The translations under genes were made by a program, and so were the position numbers. DNA of 64,000 nucleotides from CAVXFL01 sp963761015 (lineage in GTDB: Bacteria; Pseudomonadota; Alphaproteobacteria; Acetobacterales; Acetobacteraceae), in NCBI GenBank assembly GCA_963761015.1, contig CAVXFL010000015.1, forward strand, positions 1 through 64,000, given 5' to 3'. The notes under the pieces are model-generated. The model made no database searches, was not told the DNA's origin, and saw nothing but the letters and a program-made list of their open reading frames with translations. Positions 8,030 to 17,469 of the stretch are shown piece after piece. The stretch's first letter is position 1; every line of letters begins with the position of its first letter.

Positions 8030-8777
8030 AGGCCACCTCCTCCTGGGTCGTCAGGGCGTCGTCGAAACTCCACTCCTCGGCCGAGGCGCCGGCGAGGGAC
8101 TGGATGCGCTCGTCGTCGGCGGCCAGCTCGGCGCCGGTGCCGGACCAGACCATCTCGCCGTTGTCCAGCACGTAAGCCTGATCCGCCACCTCCAGGCTGG
8201 CGCGCACGTTCTGCTCCACCAGCAGCACCGCGATCCCTTCGGCCCGCATCTGCGCGACGATGCGGAACACCTCGCGCACGATCAGCGGCGCCAGGCCCTG
8301 CGAGGGCTCGTCCAGGATCAAGAGCTTCGGGTTGAGCAGCAGCGCGCGGGCGATCGAGAGCATCTCCTGCTCGCCCCCGGAAAGCTGCCGGCCGCGGTTG
8401 TTCTTCCGCTCGGCCAGGCGCGGGAAAAGCTGGTAGACGCGCGGGATGGTCCAGGGCCCGGGGCGCTCGAACGGCACGCGCAGATTGTCGTCCACGGTCA
8501 GGTTGGCGAAGATCTTCCGCCCCTCCGGCACGTAGCCGACGCCGAGTTGCGCCACCCGGAACGGCGGCAGGCGCGTCGTCTCTCGGCCGAACACCCGCAC
8601 GCGCCCGCTGCGCGGCGGGGTCAGCCCGACCAGGCTGCGGAGCGTGGTCGTCTTGCCGGCGCCGTTGCGCCCGAGCAAGGTGGTGATCCGCCCGTCCGGC
8701 ACCACGATCCCGACATCGTGCAGGATGTGGCTCTTGCCATAGAACGTGTTGAGATCCTCGGCCTCGAGCGCGTTCAT
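7995..8777 (-). CDS. livF: Branched-chain amino-acid-type ABC transporter ATPase (LivF-like)
   Basis: A 260-residue ATPase with Walker A GRNGAGKTT, signature LSGGEQEM, Walker B LLILDEPSQGLAP and the LivF-typical 'GVGYVPEGRKIFANLTV'. It carries about 25 extra residues after the usual end. It is the last gene of the livK-H-M-G-F operon and overlaps livG by 4 bp (ATGA). The complex would import a branched-chain amino acid, amide or similar polar solute; the sequence does not fix the substrate. Confidence 0.9.
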   Translation of the reverse strand: MNALEAEDLNTFYGKSHILHDVGIVVPDGRITTLLGRNGAGKTTTLRSLVGLTPPRSGRVRVFGRETTRLPPFRVAQLGVGYVPEGRKIFANLTVDDNLRVPFERPGPWTIPRVYQLFPRLAERKNNRGRQLSGGEQEMLSIARALLLNPKLLILDEPSQGLAPLIVREVFRIVAQMRAEGIAVLLVEQNVRASLEVADQAYVLDNGEMVWSGTGAELAADDERIQSLAGASAEEWSFDDALTTQEEVAFSHQPSASAAA

Positions 8778-9523
8778 TCCGCTTTCCCCAAATAGGCGGC
8801 CTGCACGATGGGATTGTCGGCGATCTCCCGGGGCGTGCCTTCCGCGAGCAGCGCGCCTTCCGCGAGCACCATAATGCGGTCGGCCAGGTTGAACACGACA
8901 CGCATGTCGTGCTCGATCAGGACGATGGTGTAGCCGGTGTGCTTGTGCAGCCGCCGGATCAGCCCGGCCACCTGAAAGGTCTCGGTCTCGCCCATGCCTG
9001 CGGTCGGCTCGTCGAGCAGCAGCACGCGCGGGCGCAGCGCCAGCGCCATGGCGATCTCGGCCGAGCGCTGGTCGCCGTGCGAGAGTTCGCCTACTAGGCG
9101 GTGGGCCTGCTCGGTCAGCCGGGTCGCGACCAGCACCTCGTCGATCTTCTCGTTGACATGGGCGCGCTCGCGTTGCCCGACCCAGGGGCGCAGGCGGAGG
9201 CCGCCTTCCGCCTCGACGGCGATGCGGACGTTCTCGTGCACCGTCAGTTCGGGGAAGATTTCGGTGATCTGGAACGTGCGGGCCAAGCCCATATGCACGC
9301 GCTCGACCGCGTCGGTGCGGGTGATGTCCCGCCCGTCTAGCAGGATCTGTCCCCGGGTCGGCGGAAAGAACCCGGTGACGAGGTTGAAGAACGTGGTCTT
9401 GCCGGCGCCGTTGGGCCCGATGATGGCCCGCAGTTCGCCCGGCTGCACGCTGAGCGAGACGTCGTTCACCGCGACCAGGCTGCCGAAATGCTTCGAAGCG
9501 TGGCGGATTTCGAGTAGGCTCAC
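8774..9523 (-). CDS. livG: Branched-chain amino-acid-type ABC transporter ATPase (LivG-like)
   Basis: A 249-residue ATPase with Walker A GPNGAGKTT, 'VTGFFPPTRGQILLDGRDIT', signature LSHGDQR, Walker B VLLLDEPTAGMGETET and the LivG-type C-terminus 'IVQAAYLGKAE'. The GTG start at 9523 overlaps the livM stop in a GTGA, which fixes the start. It pairs with LivF as the asymmetric ATPase dimer. Confidence 0.9.
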   Translation of the reverse strand: MSLLEIRHASKHFGSLVAVNDVSLSVQPGELRAIIGPNGAGKTTFFNLVTGFFPPTRGQILLDGRDITRTDAVERVHMGLARTFQITEIFPELTVHENVRIAVEAEGGLRLRPWVGQRERAHVNEKIDEVLVATRLTEQAHRLVGELSHGDQRSAEIAMALALRPRVLLLDEPTAGMGETETFQVAGLIRRLHKHTGYTIVLIEHDMRVVFNLADRIMVLAEGALLAEGTPREIADNPIVQAAYLGKAE

Positions 9524-10512
9524 GACGGCACCACGCGCCGGATATACCCCAGCAACCCGCGCGGGAAGAACAGGACGACCAGCACGAATATCAGGCCGAT
9601 GAAGCTCATCCAGTTGGTTGTCTCCGAGGAAATGTAGTCCTGCAGCACCACGAACACGGCGGCGCCGAGCAACGGACCCCAGAAGCTCCGCATCCCGCCC
9701 ATCACGGCCATGATAACCAGATCGCCGCTGATGATGTAATTCAGCGAGGTAGGATCGGCGAAGTTGTTGAGCAGTGCATAGAGCGCGCCGGCCACCGCGG
9801 CGAAGAACGTCGAGACGGTGAACGACAGCCAGATATGGAACTCGACCGGGATGCCGAGGAAGCGCGCGCGCCGCTGGTTCTCGCGTATCGCGATCAGCGT
9901 GCGGCCGAACGGCGAGCGCAACAGCAGCGCCATCAGTCCGGCGCAGACGGCGAATACCGCCAGCACGTAGTAGTAGAAGGTGGTGCCGCTGTTCTGGATG
10001 TCGATCAGCCACGGGCCGAGCGAAATCGGCTGGCGCTGAAACCCGCGCAGTCCGTCATAGCCGCCGGTGAAATCGTTCCAGCTATAGGCGATGTAATAGC
10101 AGATCTGGCCGAAGGCGATGGTCAGCATGGCGAAGTAGACGCCCTTGCGGCGCACGATCAACGCGCCGAACAGGGCACCCGCCAACGTGCCGACCAGAAT
10201 GCCCATGACCATGGCGAGCGGCGTGCTCGGCAGCAGGTAGCGCAGGGTGAGGCCGGCGCCGTAGGCGCCGAGGCCGAAATAGGCGGCGTGGCCGAAGCTC
10301 ATCACGCCGGTGAAGCCGAGCAGGAAATTCAATCCCATGGCGGCGAGACCCATGATGAGCACGCGACTCGCCAGCGCGGTGTAGCCGCCGACCATGGGCA
10401 GCCAATACGGCGCCGAGATCAGCACCGCCCAGATCAGCGCGAGCCCGAGCCAGTTGTGCCGCGCCCTCGGACTGCTGACGGCAACGTCGATGGAGGTGGT
10501 GCCGGCGCTCAT
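9520..10512 (-). CDS. livM: Branched-chain amino-acid-type ABC permease (LivM-like)
   Basis: A 330-residue inner-membrane permease with about eight to ten hydrophobic segments and the family block 'MGLNFLLGFTGVMSFGHAAYFGLGAY'. Also conserved are 'ENQRRARFLGIPV' and the ending 'LFFPRGLLGYIRR'. The ATG at 10512 overlaps the livH stop by 4 bp (ATGA), showing translational coupling. Confidence 0.9.
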   Translation of the reverse strand: MSAGTTSIDVAVSSPRARHNWLGLALIWAVLISAPYWLPMVGGYTALASRVLIMGLAAMGLNFLLGFTGVMSFGHAAYFGLGAYGAGLTLRYLLPSTPLAMVMGILVGTLAGALFGALIVRRKGVYFAMLTIAFGQICYYIAYSWNDFTGGYDGLRGFQRQPISLGPWLIDIQNSGTTFYYYVLAVFAVCAGLMALLLRSPFGRTLIAIRENQRRARFLGIPVEFHIWLSFTVSTFFAAVAGALYALLNNFADPTSLNYIISGDLVIMAVMGGMRSFWGPLLGAAVFVVLQDYISSETTNWMSFIGLIFVLVVLFFPRGLLGYIRRVVPS

Positions 10513-11380
10513 ACCATCATACCCTCTTCGCCGAGCAAGCCGCGCGGCCGCAACAACAACACGATCGTCATGATCACGTACATGATCAGTTCGCTGCCCG
10601 CGGACCACCAGATCGTGGTCACGGCGGCGGCGACGCCGATCAGCAGCCCGCCGAACAGCGTGCCGGTCATGCTGCCGACACCGCCCACGATGATGGCGAT
10701 GAAGGCCGGCATCAGCAGGTCGTCGCCGAGATTGGGGTTGAGCCCGATCTGCCCGCCGGCCAGCACCCCGGCCAGGCCGGCGAGGAAGATGCCCATGCCG
10801 AAATTCAGCGTGCGCAGCCACTTCACGTTGATGCCGAGCGCCGAGACGGTTTCCAGGTCCATCACGCCGGCGCGGATGCGCATGCCCATCCGCGAGTAGC
10901 GCAGGAACAGGAACAGCGCGACGATCGCCACCACGACGATGCCGATGATGAATAGCCGATACCCGGTCAGGAAGAAGAATTGCTGGCTCACCGGCTGATT
11001 GATGCTCGCCGGCAGGTTCAATTGCAGCGGGTTCGGTCCCCAGACATAGCGGCAGACATCCTGGATGATGAAGGCGAGGCCGAAGGTGAGCAGCAGGCTG
11101 TAGCACGCGGGTCGCGCCCGTACACGGGACGGAAAATCAACGGTTCCAGGATCAGCCCGATGAGCGCCACCGCGATCGGCGCCACCACCAGCGCGCCCCA
11201 GAAGCCGATCACCGGGATCAGCACGAAGGCGAAATAACCACCCAGCGCCAGGAAGTTGCCGTGCGCGAAGTTGATGACGTTGCTGAGATTGAGAATCATC
11301 GCCAGTCCCAGCGCCATGAGCACGTAGAACAGGCCGATGATCAGGCCGTTGAATACGTTGAATAGAATGAGCGTTCCCAT
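10509..11380 (-). pseudogene. livH: Branched-chain amino-acid-type ABC permease (LivH-like), one frameshift
   Basis: The first part (from 11380) encodes 'LSNVINFAHGNFLALGGYFAF' and runs to 'RPVYGRDP'. It then slips frame near 11105; the other frame continues with 'SLLLTFGLAFIIQDV' and 'SQQFFFLTGYRLF' to the stop. One base is missing; restoring it gives about 290 residues, normal for LivH. All the other transporter genes are intact, so a sequencing error is likely, but a true lesion would silence the importer. Confidence 0.85.
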
Positions 11381-11428
11381 TTCCGTCCCCGCACTACGCC
11401 CGCGTCTTGTTCGCGCGTTACCCGACCC

Positions 11429-11461
11429 GCGGGCAAGAGGTCAGGAATCCCTCTTGCCCGC
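11429..11461 (-). terminator. Strong stem-loop between the binding-protein gene and livH
   Basis: GCGGGCAAGAGG (11429-11440) and CCTCTTGCCCGC (11450-11461) form a perfect 12-bp stem with a 9-base loop in the 144-bp gap. There is no T-run. Such hairpins after a binding-protein gene often protect the upstream message or attenuate transcription, so that binding protein is made in excess over permease. Confidence 0.7.
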
Positions 11462-11524
11462 GTCCCGGGAGCGGCGGATTATAGGAGAGCCGCCCGAATT
11501 ACAAGGATGGCGGTAAATATACCG

Positions 11525-12781
11525 TCAGGCGCTCGGCCACTTTAAATGGCAGCCGGTCTGGTCGACCGGCAGCGCCGCCTTGTCGCCCGGCACGATCGCC
11601 TTGACCGTGACGAGGTCCGCCGGATTGCCGCCCTTCGGCGGGTGCGGCTGGCCGACGAAGATGTGCGGCATCAACTCGTGGTCGCCCGGACGGTAATAAA
11701 CCTTGCCCGCCTGGCACTTCACGTGATCCGGCAGATCCTCGCCCTCCAGCGCCTTGGCGAGCTTGATGGCCGCGAGACTCTTCGCCTTCTCGGCGGCGAG
11801 CGCGAAGGAGTGGATGGACACCCAGCCGAACCAGTTGCGCGCCGACGCGGCGGGACGGTTGTAGGTCTTCATGATCAGGTGATTGAAATCGGCCGCCGAT
11901 TGCACGCCCGGCTGGTTCCACCACCATTCGTAGTCCCACCACCCGGTCAGCGCCTGCGGCGGCACCGACAGCATCGATTCGAGCTCGAACAGCGCGCCGC
12001 CAAGCGCCATTTCCTTGTCCATGCCGAACTGCACGAACTGCTTCATGCAGTCGATCTGCGCCAGACCGCCGACATTGATCAGCAGCACGTTCGGATGATA
12101 CTGGCGGGCCTTGATCAGGTTGGCCGAGTAGTCGGTGGCGTTCAGCGGCACCATGTCGCCCTGGTACTCGCCGCCGGCCTTCTTCAGGTTCCTGACGAAC
12201 GCCGCCTGCAAGGTGTGGCCATAGGCGTAGTCGGGCGTGATGAAATACCACTTCTTGCCGAAATTCTTGATCAGCTCGCTGGAGACCGCGTTGGCGTCCA
12301 TGCTGGTGGTGTTGCAGACGCGGAACACGTTCCACTTGCAATCTTCGCCGGTGATCGGGTCGGTATGCCCGCCGGGGACGATGTGGAACACCTTGTGCTG
12401 CGAGGTGACCTGGGAAATCGCGTAGGCGATGCCGGAGTTCACGTCGCCATAGATCGCGTTCACGTGGTCGCGGTTGATCAGCTTCAGCGCCTTCTGCACG
12501 CCGGTGCCGACGTCGTTCGCGGAATCCTCCACCAGCAACTGTAGCTGCCGGCCGAGCACGCCGCCCTTCTTGTTGATCTCCGCCACCGCGAGTTTAGCGC
12601 CCTGCACTTCGGATTGCGCGAACGCCGAGTAAACGCCGGTCAGCGGGTCGATGAAGCCGAGCTTGATCGGCTCCTCGCCGCGCGCGTTGATGATGGCCGG
12701 CGCGGCGAGCTCGATCGCGCCGAGCGCCACGCCGGTCTTGATCAGGCTGCGCCGGCTGATGCCGGAGGCGGGTTTTTGCAT
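11525..12781 (-). CDS. livK: Periplasmic substrate-binding protein of the Liv-type importer
   Basis: A 418-residue type I periplasmic binding protein (receptor-family ligand-binding fold). It has a Tat-like signal (SRRSLIKTG followed by a hydrophobic run), 'IKLGFIDPLTGVYSAFAQSEVQG' and 'AVAEINKKGGVLGRQLQLL'. The start at 12781 has AGAGGACGC just upstream. The sequence looks closer to the amide/urea-type branch of the family ('DYAYGHTLQAAF', 'QYHPNVLLINVGG') than to classical LivK, so the ligand is unknown. It is the first gene of the operon. Confidence 0.85.
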   Translation of the reverse strand: MQKPASGISRRSLIKTGVALGAIELAAPAIINARGEEPIKLGFIDPLTGVYSAFAQSEVQGAKLAVAEINKKGGVLGRQLQLLVEDSANDVGTGVQKALKLINRDHVNAIYGDVNSGIAYAISQVTSQHKVFHIVPGGHTDPITGEDCKWNVFRVCNTTSMDANAVSSELIKNFGKKWYFITPDYAYGHTLQAAFVRNLKKAGGEYQGDMVPLNATDYSANLIKARQYHPNVLLINVGGLAQIDCMKQFVQFGMDKEMALGGALFELESMLSVPPQALTGWWDYEWWWNQPGVQSAADFNHLIMKTYNRPAASARNWFGWVSIHSFALAAEKAKSLAAIKLAKALEGEDLPDHVKCQAGKVYYRPGDHELMPHIFVGQPHPPKGGNPADLVTVKAIVPGDKAALPVDQTGCHLKWPSA

Positions 12782-12928
12782 GCGTCCTCTCCCATAACGG
12801 ACGGTGGCGGGGCCGGCCCGTCCAGAGCGCCCGTTGCAGTTCGGGCCCACAATTCTCGTACGCGAGCGCACACGCGGCAGAACCCATGGTTCTGGCCCCG
12901 ATCGAGGTGCGCCCGTTATTGTCGCCTA

Positions 12929-12981
12929 GCACCGAATTCGGATCGCGGGAAGACAGCCACGCCGCCGCGCACCGAATTCGG
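12929..12981. promoter_or_regulatory. Pair of palindromes CCGAATTCGG upstream of the importer operon
   Basis: GCACCGAATTCGG occurs at 12929-12941 and again at 12969-12981, exactly 40 bp apart. The core CCGAATTCGG is a perfect 10-bp palindrome. The sites lie about 150-200 bp upstream of the binding-protein start, so they may be operators for it. The 684 bp between 12782 and 13465 hold no convincing gene. Confidence 0.45.
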
Positions 12982-13177
12982 CATTAAAGGATGGTCATGA
13001 GCACAATCGCCACCAATGGCGGGCGTGATTCTGTCTCGATGACGCGCTGACCGGCGCCCGGTCGCCGTTTCGGCCGGGGACGCGCCGGCGTGTGCCCCTA
13101 TCGGCCAGCAACGCCGTCGGTCACGCGAATATCTTGGCAATATCATCCGGAAACGGCCAAGAAACGAGAAGTAAGGG

Positions 13178-13235
13178 TGAATCACGAATTGATGTAAATA
13201 TCGGAGTTAGTTTGATTTCGAATTCGTGAATTCAC
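13178..13235. promoter_or_regulatory. AT-rich island with nested palindromes
   Basis: TGAATCACGAATT (13178-13190) is matched in inverted orientation by AATTCGTGAATTCA (13221-13234), with one extra A. The right arm contains the palindromes CGAATTCG (13219-13226) and GTGAATTCAC (13226-13235). The stretch is strikingly AT-rich for this genome. It lies between the divergent binding-protein and TonB-like genes, as a control region would. Confidence 0.45.
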
Positions 13236-13465
13236 AAAACTATTCATAGCGTTCGCCGCCGCGCTACTTTCCCGCCAAAATTTTTCCGGCCAGGAAGCGT
13301 TTGCCTCGCGATGGTTCCCGCCGTTCGGGCGTCCAGGACATTCTGCGGAGTTGAACTGCCGAGTTTCGGCAATAGCGAGTCAGGTTTCCCCTGCCCGACG
13401 TGGCGCCAAGCGCCGGGCCCGCGATGAGCGCTATGGCGCCGGACGCCGAGCCGATATGATGTGGC

Positions 13466-14605
13466 ATGGAGCCCGAATCCGACGGACCGGACCCGCGCGA
13501 AGCCAAGATTTTCGCCGACATCCTGGCGCTGGTGCTGCAGGATGAGCCGGGGCCCTCGGCGGTGGCGCTGGATACGTTGCGCCGCAAGGCGCAGCAGAAC
13601 CGCGTCACCGGGGGCGCGCTCAAGAATCTCTTCCAGTCCATCACCGGCAAGCCGCTGGAGTTCGCGCTCCGCGGCCGGGTGGAATTGTATCCGGAGAGCC
13701 CGGACGCGCTGCGGGATGGCTACGATCGGCTGCGCGCGACCAACCATACCCTGGAACGGGCGTTGGCCGCCGCGAACATGGAAGCGGCGCGGCTGCAATC
13801 CGACCTGGACGAAGTCCAGTCGCGCCTGATCGAGGCGCATCAGCACAATCGCGGCGTGGCCGAACGCTGGCGCGCGGCGCGCAAGCAGGTTACGTACATG
13901 GCGGCGGCGATCGGCGGGTGCATGCTCGTGATCGTCGGGCTGACCGTCGACCGACTGGTTCGGCCGGCCGCTTCCGTGACGATCGCGGCACCGCTGTCGC
14001 CACCGCGAGTGGCAAGCCCGCCGGCCAAGCAGGCGCGGGTGACCCCGGGGCGGATTCATGCCGAGGCATCGTCGCGCGCGCCGCCGGGCAGGGCGGCCGA
14101 TCCGGCGCCGTCCGCGGGAGCCCCGGAGCGGGATCTGGAACTCGAGCAGGCGCTGATGCGGCTGAGCCGCGGCACGCCCGCGGCGACCGCTCCGGCTCCC
14201 GCGCCGAGCGTGCCCGCGCGGCCCCCGCCCGTGCCCGCGCCGGCTATGCCGCTGCCGGCAACGCTGCCTGCTTCGGCATCGGCGCCCGCCAACGCGGTCG
14301 GGCATCTGCCGCCCGACGTATACAGCACCATCATCGCGCATGTTCGGGGCTGCTGGCGCGGCTATGTCAGCCAACTCCCGGAACCCCGGTTCAAGGCGCG
14401 GCTGGAGGTGATCACGGACGAAAGCGGCGTGGTGCGCGAGGCCCAACTCGCCAGCGAGGAACGGCCGCAACTCGCGAACCCGTCGTTCCAGAGCTTCGTG
14501 CGCGCCGCGATGCACTCGGTGCTCGACCCGGATTGCGCGCAACTGCCGATCCCGCCGGCCAATCTCGGCCATAAGATCGCGTTCGATTTCGTGTTCGTGC
14601 CGTAG
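13466..14605 (+). CDS. Single-pass membrane protein with TonB/TolA-like C-terminal domain
   Basis: A 379-residue protein with four visible parts. First is a cytoplasmic N-terminal region of about 85 residues ('IFADILALVLQDEPGPSAVAL'). Next come a coiled coil (about 85-135) and one transmembrane helix near 143-162 (YMAAAIGGCMLVIVG). A proline/alanine-rich linker follows to about 285. The last 90 residues resemble the TonB/TolA C-terminal fold ('VYSTIIAHVRGCWRGYV', 'VITDESGVVREAQLAS'), with one cysteine near the start and one near the end that could pair. No ExbB/ExbD or TolQ/TolR genes are adjacent. A role in spanning the periplasm is inferred. I do not recognise the N-terminal region. Confidence 0.6.
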   Translation: MEPESDGPDPREAKIFADILALVLQDEPGPSAVALDTLRRKAQQNRVTGGALKNLFQSITGKPLEFALRGRVELYPESPDALRDGYDRLRATNHTLERALAAANMEAARLQSDLDEVQSRLIEAHQHNRGVAERWRAARKQVTYMAAAIGGCMLVIVGLTVDRLVRPAASVTIAAPLSPPRVASPPAKQARVTPGRIHAEASSRAPPGRAADPAPSAGAPERDLELEQALMRLSRGTPAATAPAPAPSVPARPPPVPAPAMPLPATLPASASAPANAVGHLPPDVYSTIIAHVRGCWRGYVSQLPEPRFKARLEVITDESGVVREAQLASEERPQLANPSFQSFVRAAMHSVLDPDCAQLPIPPANLGHKIAFDFVFVP

Positions 14606-14618
14606 GCGGAGAAGCAGA

Positions 14619-15482
14619 ATGACACGCCCGGATGTCTCGGCCTTTTTCGACGAACCGACCAAGACGGTGAGCTATCTCGTCGCCGACCCCGCGAGCGTGT
14701 CCGCCGCGATCATCGACCCCGTGCTCGATTTCGATCTGGTATCGGGCCATACCGGCACCACCTCCGCCGATCGGCTGATCGAGGTGGTGCGGCAGCGCGG
14801 ATTACATGTCGAGTGGCTGCTGGAGACACATGTCCATGCGGACCATCTGTCGGCCTCCGGGTATCTGCGCCAGCGCACCGGCGGGCAAACCGCGATCGGG
14901 GAGCATGTTCGCGAGGTGCAGGCGGTGTTCGGCCGGCTGTTCGGCATCGACCCGCCCGCCCTGCAAGACCGCGTGTTCGACCGCCTGTTCGCCGACGGCG
15001 AATCGTTTCGCATCGGCGGCCTGCCGGCGCGCGTGATGCACACGCCTGGCCACACGCCGGCCTGCATCACCTACCTGGTCGGCGACGCCGCGTTCGTCGG
15101 CGACACCCTGTTCATGCCCGACTACGGCACGGCGCGGGCCGATTTTCCCGGCGGCGACGCGCGCGCGCTGTATCGCTCCATCCGCCGCATCCTCGACCTG
15201 CCGCCCGAGACGCGGCTGTTCCTTTGCCACGACTACAAGGCGCCGGGGCGCGAGCACTACGCCTGGGAAACCACGGTGGCCGAGCAGCGCCGATCCAACG
15301 CGCATGTGCATGACGGCGTGGACGAGGACAGTTTCGTCGCGCTGCGACGCTCGCGCGACGCGCAACTCGCGCTGCCGACGCTGATCATTCCGTCGGTGCA
15401 GGTGAACATCCGCGGCGGCCGGCTGCCCGAGCCGGAGGACAACGGCATCCGCTATTTGAAGGTGCCGCTCGATAAGTTCTGA
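14619..15482 (+). CDS. MBL-fold hydrolase, persulfide dioxygenase-like (ETHE1/Blh type)
   Basis: A 287-residue metallo-beta-lactamase-fold enzyme with the iron-binding pattern THVHADH, then 'HTPGHTPACITYLVGD', 'GDTLFMPDYGTARADFPGG' and 'LCHDY'. These match the ETHE1/Blh family, which oxidises glutathione persulfide to sulfite. No rhodanese or BigR-type regulator is adjacent. The start is 13 bp after the TonB-like gene, with GGCGGAGAAG upstream. Its 3' end is duplicated about 2.2 kb downstream. Confidence 0.85.
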   Translation: MTRPDVSAFFDEPTKTVSYLVADPASVSAAIIDPVLDFDLVSGHTGTTSADRLIEVVRQRGLHVEWLLETHVHADHLSASGYLRQRTGGQTAIGEHVREVQAVFGRLFGIDPPALQDRVFDRLFADGESFRIGGLPARVMHTPGHTPACITYLVGDAAFVGDTLFMPDYGTARADFPGGDARALYRSIRRILDLPPETRLFLCHDYKAPGREHYAWETTVAEQRRSNAHVHDGVDEDSFVALRRSRDAQLALPTLIIPSVQVNIRGGRLPEPEDNGIRYLKVPLDKF

Positions 15483-15484
15483 CG

Positions 15485-16003
15485 TTAAGTCTTGGCAACG
15501 ATGCGGTGCGACACCGAAAGCTGCGGCGGCGAGCGCAGCGTCTGGTAGATCACGCAGAAGCGCTCGCTCATCTCGACCAGCCGCTGCACGGTCGCTTCGT
15601 CGGCGTCGGTGTCCAGCTCGAAAATCAGGGCGATGTCGGCGAGGCCCACCGGCACCGTTTTGTCGATGCCGAGCGTGCCGCGCGCGTCCCAATGGCCCTC
15701 GGCGATTACCCGGCCGCCGCGCAAGGTCACGCCCATGGCGGTCGCGACGGCGCGCATGGTCACGCCGGCGCAGGCCACCAGCGCCTCCAGTAGCATGTCG
15801 GCGGAGCAGGCGAGGCTGCCGTCGCCGCCCGTCGCGGGGTGCAGGCCGGCCGTGGTCTCGCCGTGCCAGGAATGCACGACGCAGGCGACGCGGTCGGCGT
15901 CGAGCCACGCTTCGGCGCGGGCGGGAGTGCGCGCGCTCGGGGGATCCTCGCGGTAGCGCTTCTTGAGCGGCGCCTGCAGCGCCCGCAATTGGGTCGTGTC
16001 CAT
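15485..16003 (-). CDS. OsmC family protein
   Basis: A 172-residue OsmC/Ohr-superfamily protein. The two conserved cysteines of the fold are visible in 'LVACAGVTMRAVA' and 'SERFCVIYQTL', so peroxide or organic hydroperoxide reduction is possible. It is convergent with the persulfide-dioxygenase-like gene, 2 bp apart. The start at 16003 (MDTTQLRAL) is preferred because upstream codons are arginine-rich and non-conserved. Confidence 0.8.
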   Translation of the reverse strand: MDTTQLRALQAPLKKRYREDPPSARTPARAEAWLDADRVACVVHSWHGETTAGLHPATGGDGSLACSADMLLEALVACAGVTMRAVATAMGVTLRGGRVIAEGHWDARGTLGIDKTVPVGLADIALIFELDTDADEATVQRLVEMSERFCVIYQTLRSPPQLSVSHRIVAKT

Positions 16004-16080
16004 GATACTCTCGCTCCATCGCTTCGGCCTGACTGCCGAGCGGTGTAGGTTCGACGGCCGGCCGGAGCAAGCGAGACGCC

Positions 16081-17458
16081 ATGCCCAAGCAAATCCGCCT
16101 GAACGCGTTCGACATGAACTGCGTTGCGCATCAGTCACCCGGCATGTGGACGCATCCGCGCGACCGCGCGCTCACCTACAACACGCTCGATTACTGGGTC
16201 GATCTTGCGAAGCTGCTGGAGCGAGGAAAGTTCGACGCGCTGTTCCTGGCCGACGTGCTCGGCGTGTACGACGTGTATCGCGGCTCCCCCGATGCGGCGA
16301 TCGCCGAGGCGGTGCAGGTGCCGGTGAACGATCCGCTGCTGCTCATTCCGGCGATGGCGTATGTGACGGAGAACCTCGGCTTCGGCGTGACCTGCGCGGT
16401 GTCGTACGAGCATCCGTACACGCTGGCGCGGCGGTTTTCGACGCTCGATCATCTGACGCGAGGGCGCGTCGGCTGGAACATCGTCACCGGCTATCTGAAC
16501 AGCGCCGCCAAGGGCATGGGACTGGCGCGCGCAGCCGGAGCACGACACGCGATACGAGATAGCCGAAGAATACATGCAAATCGTCTACAAGCTTTGGGAA
16601 GGCAGCTGGGAAGACGGCACCGTGCTGCGCGACCGCGCGGGGCGGCGTTTCGCCGATCCGGCAAAGGTGCATCGCATCCGCCACGACGGCGAGTATTTTC
16701 AGGTCGAGGCGCTGCATCTCTGCGAACCTTCGCCGCAGCGCACCCCGTTGCTGTACCAGGCGGGCGCATCGGCGCGCGGGCGGCAGTTTGCCGCGACGCA
16801 TGCGGAATGCGTGTTCATCAACGGCCCGTCGAAGCAGGTGATCGCGCCGATCGTCGCCGACATCCGCCGCCGCGCCGCGGCCGTGGGGCGCAATCCGGCG
16901 GAGATTTTGATTTTCACCATGGTGACCGCGATCGTTGCGGAAACCTCGGAGGTGGCGCAGGCCAAACTGGAAGAATATCGGCGCCATGTCAGCGAGGAAG
17001 GTGCGCTGGTGCTGATGTCCGGATGGACCGGCGTCGATTTTTCCCAATACGATCCGGACGAGCCGATCCGCTACAGCCGGCAGGACGCGCAGACCTCCGC
17101 GTTGGAAGCGTTCACCATTGCCGATCCGAACCGGGTATGGACGGTGCGCGCAATCGCCCGCCACGCGGCGATCGGCGGCCGCGGCCCAGTGGTGGTCGGC
17201 TCGGCCGGGGAGGTCGCGGACGAGCTGGAGTCCTGGGTCGAGGAAACCGGCGTGGACGGGTTCAACCTGGCCTATGCGGTCACGCCCGAGACGTTCGCCG
17301 ATTTCGTGGATCTGGTGGTGCCGGAGCTGCAGCGGCGCGACCGCTACAAGCGGGATTACGCGGCGGGCACTTTGCGGGAAAAGCTGTACGGCTCGGGACG
17401 GTCGCGGCTCGGCCAGGATCATCCCGCGGCGGCCTTCCGGCATCCCGCTCCGGGCTGA
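16081..17458 (+). pseudogene. LLM-class flavin-dependent monooxygenase (NtaA/SnaA/DszA type), one frameshift
   Basis: The gene encodes an FMNH2-dependent monooxygenase beginning 'KQIRLNAFDMNCVAHQSPG', with the family block 'LDHLTRGRVGWNIVTGYLNSA'. After 'MGLAR' the frame breaks at 16531, where an extra G lies in a CGCGCG run. It resumes with 'QPEHDTRYEIAEEYMQIVY' to the stop at 17458. Repaired length is about 458 residues, normal for the family, which acts on nitrilotriacetate, sulfones and similar substrates with a separate flavin reductase. No reductase gene is adjacent. The substrate is unknown. Confidence 0.85.
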
Positions 17459-17469
17459 TGCAGGAAGCC

